Positions 9,526 to 19,000 are shown, counted from the stretch's first letter. The stretch: DNA of 64,000 nucleotides from Bradyrhizobium viridifuturi (GCF_001238275.1 NZ_LGTB01000006.1:62001-126000); one strand, 5' to 3'. Notes: generated by a model from the letters alone, not told the origin. Numbers and translations are program-made.

Positions 9526-10542
9526 ATGCGGATCGAGGGCGGTCCGTTGGCCCGCAAGACCAGTCGACGGCGCTTTCTGATCGGCGCCGCGCTGGGGACT
9601 GCGGCGCTCGGTTCACCCGCAATCGCCCGGGAACGCGCCCGGCTACGGCTCGGCTATCTCCATGTCGTTGCCGTCGACGGCCAGATTCTCACCGGGCTGG
9701 ACCGCGGCTCGTTCGATCGCGAGGGGATCGACTTCGATCTGGTCGAGTTCAACACCGGTTTCGAAGTGGTGCAGGCGATGGCCGCAGGCCGGCTCGATGT
9801 GCTCTCGGCCGGTGCCGTCATTTCAAGCTTGCTGCCGCGCGGCGGCTATACCGCGTTCCTTGTCAACGATGTTGAGATCGCGACCGCCCAGCTCTGGGTG
9901 CGGCCCGACAGGGGTGTGCGGACGTTCGCGGAGCTGCGCGGCAAGCGCATCGCAACCACCAAAATGAGCACCGCCCACATCTTCCTGGATCGCGCGTTGC
10001 GCGCCAACGGTCTCGCTCCGGCCGATGTCGAGATCGTGAACAGTAACATGTCCGCCGCGGTAGATGCGTTCATCGCGGGCGAGGTGCCTGCCGTGGCACT
10101 TTGGGTCCCGTTCAATGTCGTGGTGCGCGACAAGCTGCCCGGCGCCGTCAAGCTGGTGGACGCATCGGCTTACTATCCGCAGTCTGCGGTCGTCGGCGGC
10201 TGGGTCGCCCGGCAGGACTATTATGGCGCGAACCGTGACGTCTTCGCGCGGATCATCCGCGGCTGGGCCGACGCCAACGACCACATGCTCCGCAACGGCA
10301 GGGCGGTGGCCGAGACCTTGCAGAAGAAGCATTATCCGCAGGCATCGGTCGCCGACATCGAGGAGGCGCTGGCGGCGCAGAAGATGTTCTCGTCGCGGGA
10401 GTGGAAACGGCTCTACGCCGATGGCACCGTGGCCAAATGGCTGCAGCAGGTCAGCGACTTCTTCGCGACCGAGGCTCCGATCGCGGCGGCGACGCCGGCC
10501 ATGCAGTATTTTGACCCGTCGCTTTATCTCTCAACGATCTAG
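9526..10542 (+). CDS. Tat-exported NMT1/TauA-like ABC substrate-binding protein
   Basis: 338 residues. ATG 9526 directly follows the cyclase stop codon, so translation is probably coupled. A twin-arginine signal (SRRRFLIG, residues 13-20) and a hydrophobic core end near AIARE. The rest has the fold of aliphatic sulfonate/nitrate/thiamine-precursor binding proteins: LRLGYLHVVAVDG, FEVVQAMAAGRLDV and ELRGKRIATTK. No permease or ATPase gene lies nearby, so it is an orphan in this window. Its position suggests it may pass ligand occupancy to the cyclase; that is inference. Alternatively it serves a transporter encoded elsewhere. Confidence 0.85.
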   Translation: MRIEGGPLARKTSRRRFLIGAALGTAALGSPAIARERARLRLGYLHVVAVDGQILTGLDRGSFDREGIDFDLVEFNTGFEVVQAMAAGRLDVLSAGAVISSLLPRGGYTAFLVNDVEIATAQLWVRPDRGVRTFAELRGKRIATTKMSTAHIFLDRALRANGLAPADVEIVNSNMSAAVDAFIAGEVPAVALWVPFNVVVRDKLPGAVKLVDASAYYPQSAVVGGWVARQDYYGANRDVFARIIRGWADANDHMLRNGRAVAETLQKKHYPQASVADIEEALAAQKMFSSREWKRLYADGTVAKWLQQVSDFFATEAPIAAATPAMQYFDPSLYLSTI

Positions 10543-10613
10543 CATCGCCGGGGACACCGGACTGGATCGTGCGGCGGCTTCAGGCGCCCGCAACGCAGGC
10601 GCGCTGCCGACGG

Positions 10614-10894
10614 CTAGGCCGCCATCAGGTGCTCGAGTGCAACAGCCTGCTCGCGGGTCTGGAACGCGATGGCGGTGTGCGTAAAGCCCGTCGAGGCCTG
10701 GGTCTGCGCGATGTGATTGAGGACGTCATTGCCCTTGACCACGTGCAGGTCCATTCCGGGGCGGCCGGGAAAATGCCGAGAACGACGTCGTAGGCGTCGA
10801 CGATGGCCTTCAAGGCGCCGCCCTTGTCTTCCGACGCGTCGATGAAGATACGAACATCCGCGGCGATACTACGAAGTTCGTCAAAGTCGATCAC
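10614..10894 (-). pseudogene. Small hypothetical gene broken by one missing base
   Basis: The minus strand reads MIDFDELRSIAADV... for about 43 residues to LGIFP. The protein-like continuation (RPGMDLHVVKGNDVLN, then FQTREQAVALEHLMAA and a stop at 10614) is in another frame. Restoring one C in the CCC run near 10770 joins the halves into a protein of about 93 residues. I do not recognise the family. No neighbour on the same strand is close enough to suggest an operon. The break may be a sequencing error or a true frameshift. Confidence 0.5.
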
Positions 10895-11002
10895 TGGAAG
10901 TCTCCCATACGCAACTCACTGATCCATCCTTGCTACAACTTGCTTACTGAAACATAAATTACGCCGGGTTCCGTGGCAGGTCGCTGCGGCGGCAAGCAGT
11001 GT

Positions 11003-11899
11003 TCAGGTCTTGCGCGCCGGCGCCGTCAGGATGATTCCCTCGGCGATCAGGGCGCGGCAGATCGTCTTCAGCGCGGCGATCGCTTCGCGCGTGGCGCGGC
11101 TGACCGGCCGTCCGCGCGGCAGCGCCAGGACGCGGTCGGCGTGCATCCATGGCAACAGCGCTGCCGACAGCGCTCCGGTGGTCACCTCCTGGTGAATGCC
11201 GGAAAACGGCAGCAACGCGTAGCCGAGGCCCGAGGCCACCATGCGCTTCATCGGGGTGCTGTTGTCGACCCGTACCGCGCAGAGCATGGTCGGCGGGAAC
11301 GGGTTGCGGCTGAGCGGCGCCACGGCGGACGGCAGCGCGTCGAACTCCTTGCGGGTCAGCCGGCCGCGCTTCAGCAGCGGATCGCGCGGCGGTCCGATCA
11401 GGAACACCTGCTCGACGACAAGCATCTCATAGTCGAGGTGATCGTTGGGCGACGGCGTCGTCACGATCGCCAGATCGAGCTCACCGCGCAACAGGCGTTC
11501 GGATAGATTCTCGGTCAGCCCCTCATTCAACTCGAGCCGCACGCGCGGAAACTGTTTCACGAATGCCTGGGCCAGCGGCGCGTAGAGGACGTCGCCGAGA
11601 CTCGGCGGCGCGCCGATCCGCACCGTGCCGCTGGGCTCGCGATTTTCCGTGCGCACCTCGGCCTTGATGTCGTCGATCGCGCCGAGCAGCCAGCGCCCCC
11701 GCGCGAGCAGCACCTTGCCGGACTCCGTGACGGAGACGCCGCGCGCACCGCGTTCGAGCAGGGCGCCGCCCAGTTCGTCTTCGAGTTCCTTGACGTGGCG
11801 GCTGAGCGCCGACTGGGCGATGTTGAGCGTGCTGGCTGCGGCGGCAAAGCCGCCACGCTCGGCGACGGCAACGAAATAGCGGATCTGCCGCAGGTCCAT
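11003..11899 (-). CDS. LysR-family transcriptional regulator
   Basis: 298 residues beginning MDLRQIRYFVAVAERGG at 11899; the frame is open further upstream but LysR proteins start here. A winged helix-turn-helix (residues 1-60, with AASTLNIAQSALSRHVKELE as recognition region) is followed by a periplasmic-binding-like effector domain. Divergent from the hydroxylase operon starting at 12009, with a perfect inverted repeat containing a T-N11-A site between them. By family precedent it controls that operon in response to an aromatic substrate or intermediate. Confidence 0.88.
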   Translation of the reverse strand: MDLRQIRYFVAVAERGGFAAAASTLNIAQSALSRHVKELEDELGGALLERGARGVSVTESGKVLLARGRWLLGAIDDIKAEVRTENREPSGTVRIGAPPSLGDVLYAPLAQAFVKQFPRVRLELNEGLTENLSERLLRGELDLAIVTTPSPNDHLDYEMLVVEQVFLIGPPRDPLLKRGRLTRKEFDALPSAVAPLSRNPFPPTMLCAVRVDNSTPMKRMVASGLGYALLPFSGIHQEVTTGALSAALLPWMHADRVLALPRGRPVSRATREAIAALKTICRALIAEGIILTAPARKT

Positions 11900-11909
11900 G
11901 ATGCCAGCT

Positions 11910-11928
11910 CCATCTCGGATCGAGATGG
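11910..11928. promoter_or_regulatory. Probable LysR operator (perfect inverted repeat)
   Basis: CCATCTCG-GAT-CGAGATGG is a perfect 8+8 inverted repeat in the 109-bp divergent intergenic region. It contains T-N11-A (T11913, A11925), the standard LysR recognition pattern. It lies 11 bases upstream of the lysR start and about 80 bases upstream of the operon start. Confidence 0.6.
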
Positions 11929-12008
11929 ATACCATATCAAACATATTCTTGTGAGATAGCAAAAAAGGAGCAGTCTTCGCCCAACGATCAAATCGAGGAG
12001 ACACCAGC

Positions 12009-13628
12009 ATGGGCATCGCCGCGGACGGGACACGCCGCACGTCAGTATTCATCGCCGGCGGCGGGCCGGTAGGCCTTGCGATGTCGCTGCTGCTCGATCG
12101 CTTCGGCATCGACTGCGTGGCGGTCGAGAAGAGCTCGACGACAACGGATCATCCGAAGTCGCGCGGCTGCTGGGTCCGCACCATGGAGATTTTCCGGCAG
12201 TGGGGCATCGAGCAGGCGATCCGCGACCGCGGCCTGCAGGACAACTCCGACATGTTCGTGTTCCTCGACAGCATCGCGGGGCACGAGTTCGGCCGCACCC
12301 GCCCCGAGCCGAATGTCGGTCACACGCCCGCCTGGAAAAGCCTGGTCGCCCAGGATGCCGTCGAGGAAGAGATTCTCCGCGTGGTCGAGAAGTCAAAACA
12401 CGCGACGGTGCTGTTCAGCACGGAATGTGAATCATTCGAGGAGACCAACAGCGGCGTCAACGTCACGACGCGCTGTCAGAAGACCGGCGAGGTAACTCAT
12501 TGGGCGGCAACTTACTTGATCGCCGCCGATGGCGCCGGCAGCCAGACGCGGCGCAGCGCCGGGATCGACATGGTCGGGCCCTCGACGCTGGCGGTGATGT
12601 CCAATGAATATTGGCGCGCCGATCTGTCGCAGCTGCCGATCGCGCGCGAGGCCGCCGGCTTCATCATCGTCCCGGACACGCCCGCTCTGCCGCGCGCCGG
12701 CATCCTGAACACCAATGGCCGGGATCGCTGGCTGACCGTGACGCAGATCGGCCTGACCAAGGACGATCGCGAGCGGCCGTGGACCGACCAGGAGTTCATC
12801 GAGATCGCGCGCGGCCATGTCGGCATTCCCGACCTCGACGTCACGCTTCTGAACCGCTCGATCTGGCGCGTCAGCATGCAGGTCGCCGAGACCTTTCGAA
12901 AGGGCCGGGTGTTTCTGGTCGGCGACTGTGCTCACCGGTTTCCGCCGACCGGCGGCTTCGGTCTGAACTCCGGCGTTCAGGACGCGCACAATCTCGCCTG
13001 GAAGCTCGCCTCCGTGCTGAAGGGCCTCGCGGATGAAAAGCTGCTCGACAGCTATTCCAGCGAGCGTCGCCCGATCGCGCAGTCCAACGCCAATTTCAGC
13101 TACGGCAACCGGCTCCGCTTTGGGCTGACCGACGACGCCGTGCGCTCGCGCAATCCGGACCGGATCAAATTCTGGATCAACGACATGGACAATCATCTGC
13201 ACAGCATCGGCCAGAACCTCGGACATAATTACGAGGAGGGCGCGGTGATCCCCGACGGCACCGTCGCGAAGGCGCTGAACTCCCGCTACTACACGCCGAC
13301 CGACCGGCCCGGCGCGCGCTTTCCGCATATGTGGCTCGAGCCGTCGCGCAAGACATCGACGCTCGACTGGTTCGACAAGGAATTCACCGTCGTGACCGGG
13401 CCGCTCGGCGGCGAGTGGCTGGAGGCGGGAAGGCAGGTGTCGGAGAAGACCCGCCTGCCGCTCTCGCTGAAACAGTTGCCGTCAGCCGACCCGGCGGACG
13501 GATTCCAGCTCGGCATGCGCGGCGCCGTGCTGGTGCGCCCCGACGGGCATGTGGCGTGGCGCATGCCATGGCTGCCGTCGGACCCGGCGAAGGAACTGGC
13601 CGGCGCGCTCTCGACACTGCTGCATTAG
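12009..13628 (+). CDS. FAD-dependent aromatic monooxygenase (PheA/TfdB-like)
   Basis: 539-residue single-component flavoprotein hydroxylase. FAD-binding GxGxxG appears as FIAGGGPVGLAM (residues 14-25), the DG motif as AADGAGSQTRR (about 172-182), and the GD motif as GDCAHRFPPTGGFGLNSG (about 303-320). The C-terminal thioredoxin-like extension typical of phenol and MhpA-like hydroxylases is present. It should hydroxylate an aromatic ring using NAD(P)H and O2. First gene of a tight four-gene operon under the divergent LysR regulator; GAGGAG lies just upstream of ATG 12009. The substrate is not determinable from sequence. Confidence 0.88.
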   Translation: MGIAADGTRRTSVFIAGGGPVGLAMSLLLDRFGIDCVAVEKSSTTTDHPKSRGCWVRTMEIFRQWGIEQAIRDRGLQDNSDMFVFLDSIAGHEFGRTRPEPNVGHTPAWKSLVAQDAVEEEILRVVEKSKHATVLFSTECESFEETNSGVNVTTRCQKTGEVTHWAATYLIAADGAGSQTRRSAGIDMVGPSTLAVMSNEYWRADLSQLPIAREAAGFIIVPDTPALPRAGILNTNGRDRWLTVTQIGLTKDDRERPWTDQEFIEIARGHVGIPDLDVTLLNRSIWRVSMQVAETFRKGRVFLVGDCAHRFPPTGGFGLNSGVQDAHNLAWKLASVLKGLADEKLLDSYSSERRPIAQSNANFSYGNRLRFGLTDDAVRSRNPDRIKFWINDMDNHLHSIGQNLGHNYEEGAVIPDGTVAKALNSRYYTPTDRPGARFPHMWLEPSRKTSTLDWFDKEFTVVTGPLGGEWLEAGRQVSEKTRLPLSLKQLPSADPADGFQLGMRGAVLVRPDGHVAWRMPWLPSDPAKELAGALSTLLH

Positions 13629-13639
13629 GGAGATCTCCG

Positions 13640-14431
13640 ATGCAATCGCTCGAAGCGAACGGCGTCGTCACGGCGTTTGAGAGAAGTGGACGTGGCGAGC
13701 CGATCGTGCTGCTCCATGGCGGCGAGGCCGATCATTCGATGTTCGATGGCCTTGCGCCTGTGCTTGCGACGCATTTCACGGTGATCGCCTATGACCAGCG
13801 CGATTCCGGCGCAACCAGAAATCCGCCGTCATCCTATTCGCTGGCCGATCTCGCCGATGATGCCGCGGCCTTGATCCGAGGGCTCGGCTATGATCGCGCC
13901 CATGTCTTCGGAACCTCGCTCGGCGGCCAGATCGCGCAAGTGCTGGCGGCGCGCCATCCCGGCAGGATCGACCGCCTGATCCTGAGCAGCACCTGGAAGG
14001 TCAACAAAAGCCCGCTGGACGTCAACGCGGATGCGTTCCGTACGCTCGCGTCGTACCGCAGCGACACCGCAGGCAACGCGCCGAAGATTGCGGAGTTCTT
14101 CTTCCCGCCGGAGTACCTGCGCGCCCGGCCCGAGCTGATCGATATCTTCCGTGGCTCGACCCGCGACGACGGCCAGAAGGCGCGACGCGGCGCGCTGCTC
14201 GCGCAACCTGTTGCCGCCGACCTGGCAGGCTTCGATCGCCCGACGCTGCTGCTGGTGGGCGGCGACGACCGGCTGATCCCGAATGCAGAGACATTCGCAC
14301 TCGCGCGCGATCTTGCGCACGTCGAGACCAGGACCATCGCGAACGCGGGCCACGTCGCGTCGATCCAGGCGCCCGGGCGGGTGGCGGAAGCGGTGACTGC
14401 ATTTCTGAGTTCAAAAAAGAAGGCCGCTTGA
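13640..14431 (+). CDS. Alpha/beta-fold hydrolase
   Basis: 263 residues, start ATG 13640, eleven bases after the hydroxylase. Oxyanion region LLHGGEAD (about residues 24-31), nucleophile elbow GTSLGG (about 93-98), acid in GGDDRLIP (about 210) and histidine in NAGHVAS (about 236-242) complete a Ser-Asp-His triad. It resembles enol-lactonases and meta-cleavage hydrolases. In this operon it probably hydrolyses a lactone or ring-cleavage product, or an ester that releases the hydroxylase substrate. No ring-cleavage dioxygenase is present in the window. Confidence 0.85.
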   Translation: MQSLEANGVVTAFERSGRGEPIVLLHGGEADHSMFDGLAPVLATHFTVIAYDQRDSGATRNPPSSYSLADLADDAAALIRGLGYDRAHVFGTSLGGQIAQVLAARHPGRIDRLILSSTWKVNKSPLDVNADAFRTLASYRSDTAGNAPKIAEFFFPPEYLRARPELIDIFRGSTRDDGQKARRGALLAQPVAADLAGFDRPTLLLVGGDDRLIPNAETFALARDLAHVETRTIANAGHVASIQAPGRVAEAVTAFLSSKKKAA

Positions 14432-14449
14432 CAACGACAGGGGGAGACC

Positions 14450-15853
14450 ATGGAGCAGACGAACGCCGTGCCGTTCGACGAAGCGCCGGTGACGACGCGC
14501 TATTGGCTATCGATCATCATCTTCGCCATCTCCGGCGTGGTCGATTTCTTTGATTTCTTCGTGGTCGGGTTTCTGGTCTCGGTGCTGGCGCCGAAATGGC
14601 ACCTGACGTTCGGGCAGACCTCGATCATGCTGATGAGCGCCGGGATCGGGGCGATGCTCGGCGCGTTCGCCGCCGGAATCCTCGCCGATCGTTTCGGGCG
14701 CAAGCCGCTGGCGGTGGCGGGTGTCATGGTGTGCGGCCTGACCTCGGGCGCGATCGCGTTCATTCCGGAAGACGGCTGGGTTGCGTTTGCGATCCTGCGC
14801 TTCTTCGTCGGCTTCGGCCTTGCCGCGGGCGCGGCGGCGGCGGTTCCTGCCATCGTCGAATTCGCTCCGACCCGTCATCGCACGCTGGTCACGAGCCTCG
14901 TGGTCGTGCCGGTCGCCTTCGGCGTGCTGTCGGCGTCGGTCACGGCGAGCTTCCTGCTGCCGCTGGTCGGCTGGCGCGGATTGGCGGCGGTCGGCTTCCT
15001 GCCGATCATCCTCGGAATCCTGACCATGATCATCATGCCGGAATCGCCGCGCTGGCTGATCAGCAAGGGCCGCGTGCGCGAGGCGCAGGCGAGCATCCGG
15101 AAACTCTATCGGGTCGGCGGCGACGCGTTCGCCTTGCCCACGCTGCCGCCCGCGAGCTCCGCAACATTTGCCGATCTCTTTGCCGAGCAGCGGCGGTTCT
15201 GGCTGACGGTTCTGATCTGGTTCGGCGCCAGCACGGCGAACTACGGCGTGTTCCTGTGGGGGCCGACCATCGTGGCGCTGCTGCTCGGCGTCGCGCCGCA
15301 GGAGGCGGCGAAGATGTTCATCTATGTCAGCCTCGCCGGCGTCCTCGGCCGGACCGGCTTTGCCTTTCTGGCACATCGGATCGGCCGCAAGCCGTGCGGT
15401 CAGTTGATGGGCTACGGCGCCGCGATCACGCTGGCGCTCGCCGCCTATTTCCACAGCGACTTTGCCGGCTCGGTGCCGCTGTTCCTGGTCTTCTTGATAA
15501 TCGGCGCGTTGTTCTTCGATGGCGGATTTTCCAACATCGGGCCCTATCCCGCGGAAATCTTCCCGGTTCAGCTGTCGGGGCGCGCAGTCGGGCTTGCCCA
15601 GCTCTCCAATGGCGTTGGCAAGATCGTCGGCCCACTGTGCCTCGCGTTGATCGCGGGTGCGGACAATCTGGTGCATCCGAGCGCAACCGCCGCGGCGGTG
15701 ATGCCGGCGTTCTGCTTTCTTGCCGGTGCCGGCCTGTTGATCGGGCTTGCCTTCACGTTCCTCGGCGTCGAACCGCACGGCCGCCCGGTGGCATTGTTCG
15801 GCGAGAACGCAGGCGCCGCACCGAAATCGTTGGCCGCGAAAACGGCAAGTTGA
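14450..15853 (+). CDS. MFS transporter, aromatic acid or sugar porter type
   Basis: 467 residues with about twelve membrane segments. MFS motif A is DRFGRKPL (about residues 80-87). PESPRWLISKGRVREA in the central loop and GPYPAEIFPVQLSGRAVG in the second half are typical of the AAHS/sugar-porter branch. Conserved acidic residues in TM1 (VDFFDFFVVG) suit proton symport of an aromatic acid. It lies 18 bases after the hydrolase, so it most likely imports the substrate of this operon. Confidence 0.87.
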   Translation: MEQTNAVPFDEAPVTTRYWLSIIIFAISGVVDFFDFFVVGFLVSVLAPKWHLTFGQTSIMLMSAGIGAMLGAFAAGILADRFGRKPLAVAGVMVCGLTSGAIAFIPEDGWVAFAILRFFVGFGLAAGAAAAVPAIVEFAPTRHRTLVTSLVVVPVAFGVLSASVTASFLLPLVGWRGLAAVGFLPIILGILTMIIMPESPRWLISKGRVREAQASIRKLYRVGGDAFALPTLPPASSATFADLFAEQRRFWLTVLIWFGASTANYGVFLWGPTIVALLLGVAPQEAAKMFIYVSLAGVLGRTGFAFLAHRIGRKPCGQLMGYGAAITLALAAYFHSDFAGSVPLFLVFLIIGALFFDGGFSNIGPYPAEIFPVQLSGRAVGLAQLSNGVGKIVGPLCLALIAGADNLVHPSATAAAVMPAFCFLAGAGLLIGLAFTFLGVEPHGRPVALFGENAGAAPKSLAAKTAS

Positions 15854-15872
15854 CAAGACGAAGGGTCATATC

Positions 15873-17063
15873 ATGGACAATGCGCACGACACCATCGCAA
15901 CCACGGCGCCGTTCGACACCGCGAAGCTCGACCGGCTGATGGACGAGGCGGGGCTCGATATCCTGATCGCAACCTCGCGCCACAATGTGCAGTATTTGCT
16001 TGGCGGCTATCGCTTCTTTTTCTTCGATGTCATGGAGGCGATCGGCACCAGCCGCTATCTGCCGGTGTTCGTCTATCAGAAGGGGCATCCGGAGAATGCG
16101 ATCTACGTCGGCAACCGCATGGAGAAGTTCGAGCACGATCTCGGACGGATATGGACGCCGCTGGTTAAGACGGGCAGCTGGGGGACGATCGATGCGATGG
16201 GCCTCGCGATCGATCATGTGCGGAAGCTCGGGGCTACGGCAAAGCGTGTCGGCGTCGAGGCAAGCTTCCTGCCGGCCGATGCCAGGGATCATCTGCGTGC
16301 CGGACTCGACGATGCCGAACTGCGCGAGGCCCATTTCACCCTGGAACGGCTTCGCGCCGTAAAATCTCCCGCCGAACTCGATCTCATCAGGGAAGCCTCT
16401 GAACGGGTCGTCGATGCGATGCTGGCGACGTTCAGCAGCTGCGTGCCAGGCATGACCAAGAACGACATCGTCGCTCGTCTGCGGCATGAGGAGCACGCGC
16501 GCGATCTGGTGTTTGAATACTGCCTGATTGCCGGCGGCAAGAGCCATAACCGCGCGCCGTCGGACCAGCTTCTTGCGGCGGGTGACGTGATTTCGATCGA
16601 TTCCGGCGGAAACTACCGGGGCTATATCGGCGACCTCAGCCGCATGGGCATCCTGGGTGAGCCCGACAGCGAGCTTCGCGACTTGCTCAGCGAAGTCGAG
16701 GACATCCAGCAGGCCGCCCGGCGCGTGATCCGGCCGGGCGCGATGGGTGGTGATATCATCGCGGCGGGTGAGGCAGCCGTCGCATCTTCACCGCACCGTA
16801 CCGTGCTTGACTATACCGCTCACGGAATTGGATTGGTCAGCCACGAAGCCCCCCGTCTGACCGCAACCGGTCCGGTGCCCTATGCGCCGTATGACGCCGA
16901 CCGGCCGCTTGAGCGGGGAATGGTGATCTCGGTCGAAACCGCGCTGCTGCATCCGGTGCGCGGCTACATCAAGCTCGAGGACACGCTGATCGTCTCCGAA
17001 ACGGGCTGGGAAGCCCCCGGAGATCATGGTCGGGGGTGGAATTCATCGCGTCTCGTGGCGTGA
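15873..17063 (+). CDS. M24-family metallopeptidase (Xaa-Pro peptidase/creatinase fold)
   Basis: 396 residues, start ATG 15873. N-terminal creatinase-like domain (about 1-150) and C-terminal pita-bread domain. All five metal ligands are recognisable: the two Asp in SIDSGGNYRGYIGDLS, His in AHGIGLVSHE, and Glu in ISVETALLHP and IKLEDTLIVSE. It could be an aminopeptidase P or an amidase-like member acting on an N-acyl conjugate of an aromatic acid; the operon context favours hydrolysis of the imported compound. Family assignment is firm, substrate unknown. Confidence 0.87.
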   Translation: MDNAHDTIATTAPFDTAKLDRLMDEAGLDILIATSRHNVQYLLGGYRFFFFDVMEAIGTSRYLPVFVYQKGHPENAIYVGNRMEKFEHDLGRIWTPLVKTGSWGTIDAMGLAIDHVRKLGATAKRVGVEASFLPADARDHLRAGLDDAELREAHFTLERLRAVKSPAELDLIREASERVVDAMLATFSSCVPGMTKNDIVARLRHEEHARDLVFEYCLIAGGKSHNRAPSDQLLAAGDVISIDSGGNYRGYIGDLSRMGILGEPDSELRDLLSEVEDIQQAARRVIRPGAMGGDIIAAGEAAVASSPHRTVLDYTAHGIGLVSHEAPRLTATGPVPYAPYDADRPLERGMVISVETALLHPVRGYIKLEDTLIVSETGWEAPGDHGRGWNSSRLVA

Positions 17064-17434
17064 ACCGGGCAACGCCAGGGCCGCATTTTTGGACGGGTCG
17101 CCGATTGAGCCTGCGGTGCCGGAGGCGCTTGTTGGGTGATTTCGGAATATTAGAAACATATCCCTGAATTGCCCGACGTGTCAAGTTGCCCGGCCGCCGC
17201 CTGCTTTGCATGGGGTTGTTTTCGATATTTTTGGCGGCGCCCCCTGCGACGGCCCGGACGTGCGCTCGGCCAGGCGAGTGATCCGGCGGTCTTTGCTTCA
17301 CTCGCGCCTCCGGTCATGCGATGCTTCGAGCAGGATGGAGCGACGGTCCCGTGCCGTCTGCTCGCCAGGTCGGCGCCGACGATGGGCAGGTGCAACCGAT
17401 AAGGATTGCCCGCCCATCGCCAGAAGCATACCAG
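17064..17434. other. Intergenic region upstream of ilvA, no gene seen
   Basis: 371 bases without a convincing gene, clear terminator hairpin or RNA gene. Short frames here have no ribosome site and look like chance. I looked for a branched-chain-amino-acid-rich leader peptide that would indicate attenuation of ilvA and did not find one. Confidence 0.5.
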
Positions 17435-18982
17435 ATGACCGCTACCGCCAACGCGCTCCGCGACTACGCCCAAAGCATCCTGACCGCCCGGGTCTATGAC
17501 GTGGCGGTCGAGACGCCGCTCGATCCCATGCCGCGGCTTTCGGAGCGCTTGTCGCGATCCGTGTTGCTGAAGCGGGAGGATTTCCAGCCGATCTTCTCGT
17601 TCAAGCTTCGCGGTGCCTACAACAAGATCGTCAGGCTGCCGGACGCGCAGCGCAAGTTGGGCGTGATCTGCGCGTCGGCGGGCAATCACGCCCAGGGCGT
17701 GGCGCTGTCGGCCCGCAAGCTCGGTATTCCCGCGACGATCGTGATGCCGCGGACGACGCCCGCCATCAAGGTCGAAGCCGTGCGGCGTCTGGGCGGTGAC
17801 GTCGTCCTGCATGGCGACACCTTTGACGATGCGCAAACCAAGGCCAGGGAGATCGAGGTCGCGCGCGGCCTGACCTTCGTGCATCCGTTCGACGATCCGG
17901 ACGTGATTGCCGGCCAGGGCACCGTCGGGATGGAGATCCTGCGGCAGCATCCGGATCCGATCGAGGCCATCTTCGTGCCGATCGGCGGGGGCGGGCTGGC
18001 GGCCGGCGTCGCCGCGTTCGTGAAATTCCTCAATCCCTCGATCAAGGTCGTCGGCGTGGAGCCGGCGGACGCCGCGTCGATGGCGGCCGCGCTCGCCAAG
18101 GACGGCGTTGTCGCGCTGGATCAGGTCGGGCTGTTCGCCGACGGTGTCGCCGTCCGCAAGGTCGGCGCGGAGACGTTCCGGCTCTGCCGCGACCTGCTCG
18201 ACGAGGTCGTCACGGTGGATACCGACGCGATGTGCGCGGCGATCAAGGACATCTTCGACGACGTGCGATCGGTTGCCGAGCCCTCCGGGGCGTTGGCGCT
18301 TGCCGGGCTGAAGGCCTATGCCGAGCGTGGCGCGCTGAGCGACGGCAGCCTGGTCGCCGTCAACAGCGGCGCCAATCTGAACTTCGACCGGCTGCGCACC
18401 ATCGCCGATCGCGCCGAGGTCGGCGAGCATCGCGAAGCATTGCTTGCGGTCACCGTGCCGGAGAAGCCTGGCAGCTACCGGCACTTCATCCGCATCCTCG
18501 GCTCGCGCGCCATCACCGAGTTCAACTACCGCTTTGCCGAGACCACCGCGCCGGCGCAGCTCTTCGTCGGCATCGCGCTGAGCCGCGGCGAGGCCGAGAA
18601 GCGGGAGGTGATGGAGCTGCTTCGCCGCGAAGGCTATCCGATCCTGGATCTGAGCGATAACGAGATGGCCAAGGACCATGTGCGCTACATGGTCGGCGGC
18701 CGCGCGCCGCTGCTCAGGGACGAAGTGATCTACCGCTTCGAGTTTCCGGAACGGCCCGGCGCGCTGCTGAAATTCCTCGAGAGCCTGGCGCCGGACTGGA
18801 ACATCTCGCTGTTCCACTACCGCAATCACGGCGCCGACTACGGACGCATCCTGGCGGGGATCGAGGTCAAGCCGCAGGAGCGCGCCCGGTTCGTTCAAGC
18901 GCTGGATGCACTCGGCTATCCCTACTGGAACGAGAGCGAGAATCCGGCCTACCGGCTGTTCCTCTCGGCCGAGCAGGGATGA
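17435..18982 (+). CDS. ilvA: Threonine ammonia-lyase, biosynthetic
   Basis: 515 residues, close to the length of E. coli IlvA (514). A PLP-dependent enzyme that converts L-threonine to 2-oxobutanoate and ammonia, the first step of isoleucine synthesis. The PLP lysine lies in SFKLRGAYN (about residue 53). SAGNHAQGVA and the phosphate-binding loop GGGGLAAG follow. Residues about 330-515 hold two ACT-like regulatory domains (KPGSYRHFIRILG, RPGALLKFLESL), as expected of the isoleucine-inhibited biosynthetic form. ATG 17435 is preferred by homology; the ribosome site is weak. Apparently monocistronic. Confidence 0.93.
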   Translation: MTATANALRDYAQSILTARVYDVAVETPLDPMPRLSERLSRSVLLKREDFQPIFSFKLRGAYNKIVRLPDAQRKLGVICASAGNHAQGVALSARKLGIPATIVMPRTTPAIKVEAVRRLGGDVVLHGDTFDDAQTKAREIEVARGLTFVHPFDDPDVIAGQGTVGMEILRQHPDPIEAIFVPIGGGGLAAGVAAFVKFLNPSIKVVGVEPADAASMAAALAKDGVVALDQVGLFADGVAVRKVGAETFRLCRDLLDEVVTVDTDAMCAAIKDIFDDVRSVAEPSGALALAGLKAYAERGALSDGSLVAVNSGANLNFDRLRTIADRAEVGEHREALLAVTVPEKPGSYRHFIRILGSRAITEFNYRFAETTAPAQLFVGIALSRGEAEKREVMELLRREGYPILDLSDNEMAKDHVRYMVGGRAPLLRDEVIYRFEFPERPGALLKFLESLAPDWNISLFHYRNHGADYGRILAGIEVKPQERARFVQALDALGYPYWNESENPAYRLFLSAEQG

Positions 18983-19000
18983 GGATCCACGCGCTGCTGG

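Noticed and set aside
14596..15939. 447-codon frame overlapping the MFS transporter
   Set aside because: Arg-rich translation typical of a wrong frame in high-GC DNA; the transporter frame has clear membrane segments and family motifs.
17206..17499. 97-codon frame before ilvA
   Set aside because: The first residues look like a HAD start by chance, but the rest is Arg/Ser-rich and overlaps the ilvA start; no supporting neighbour.
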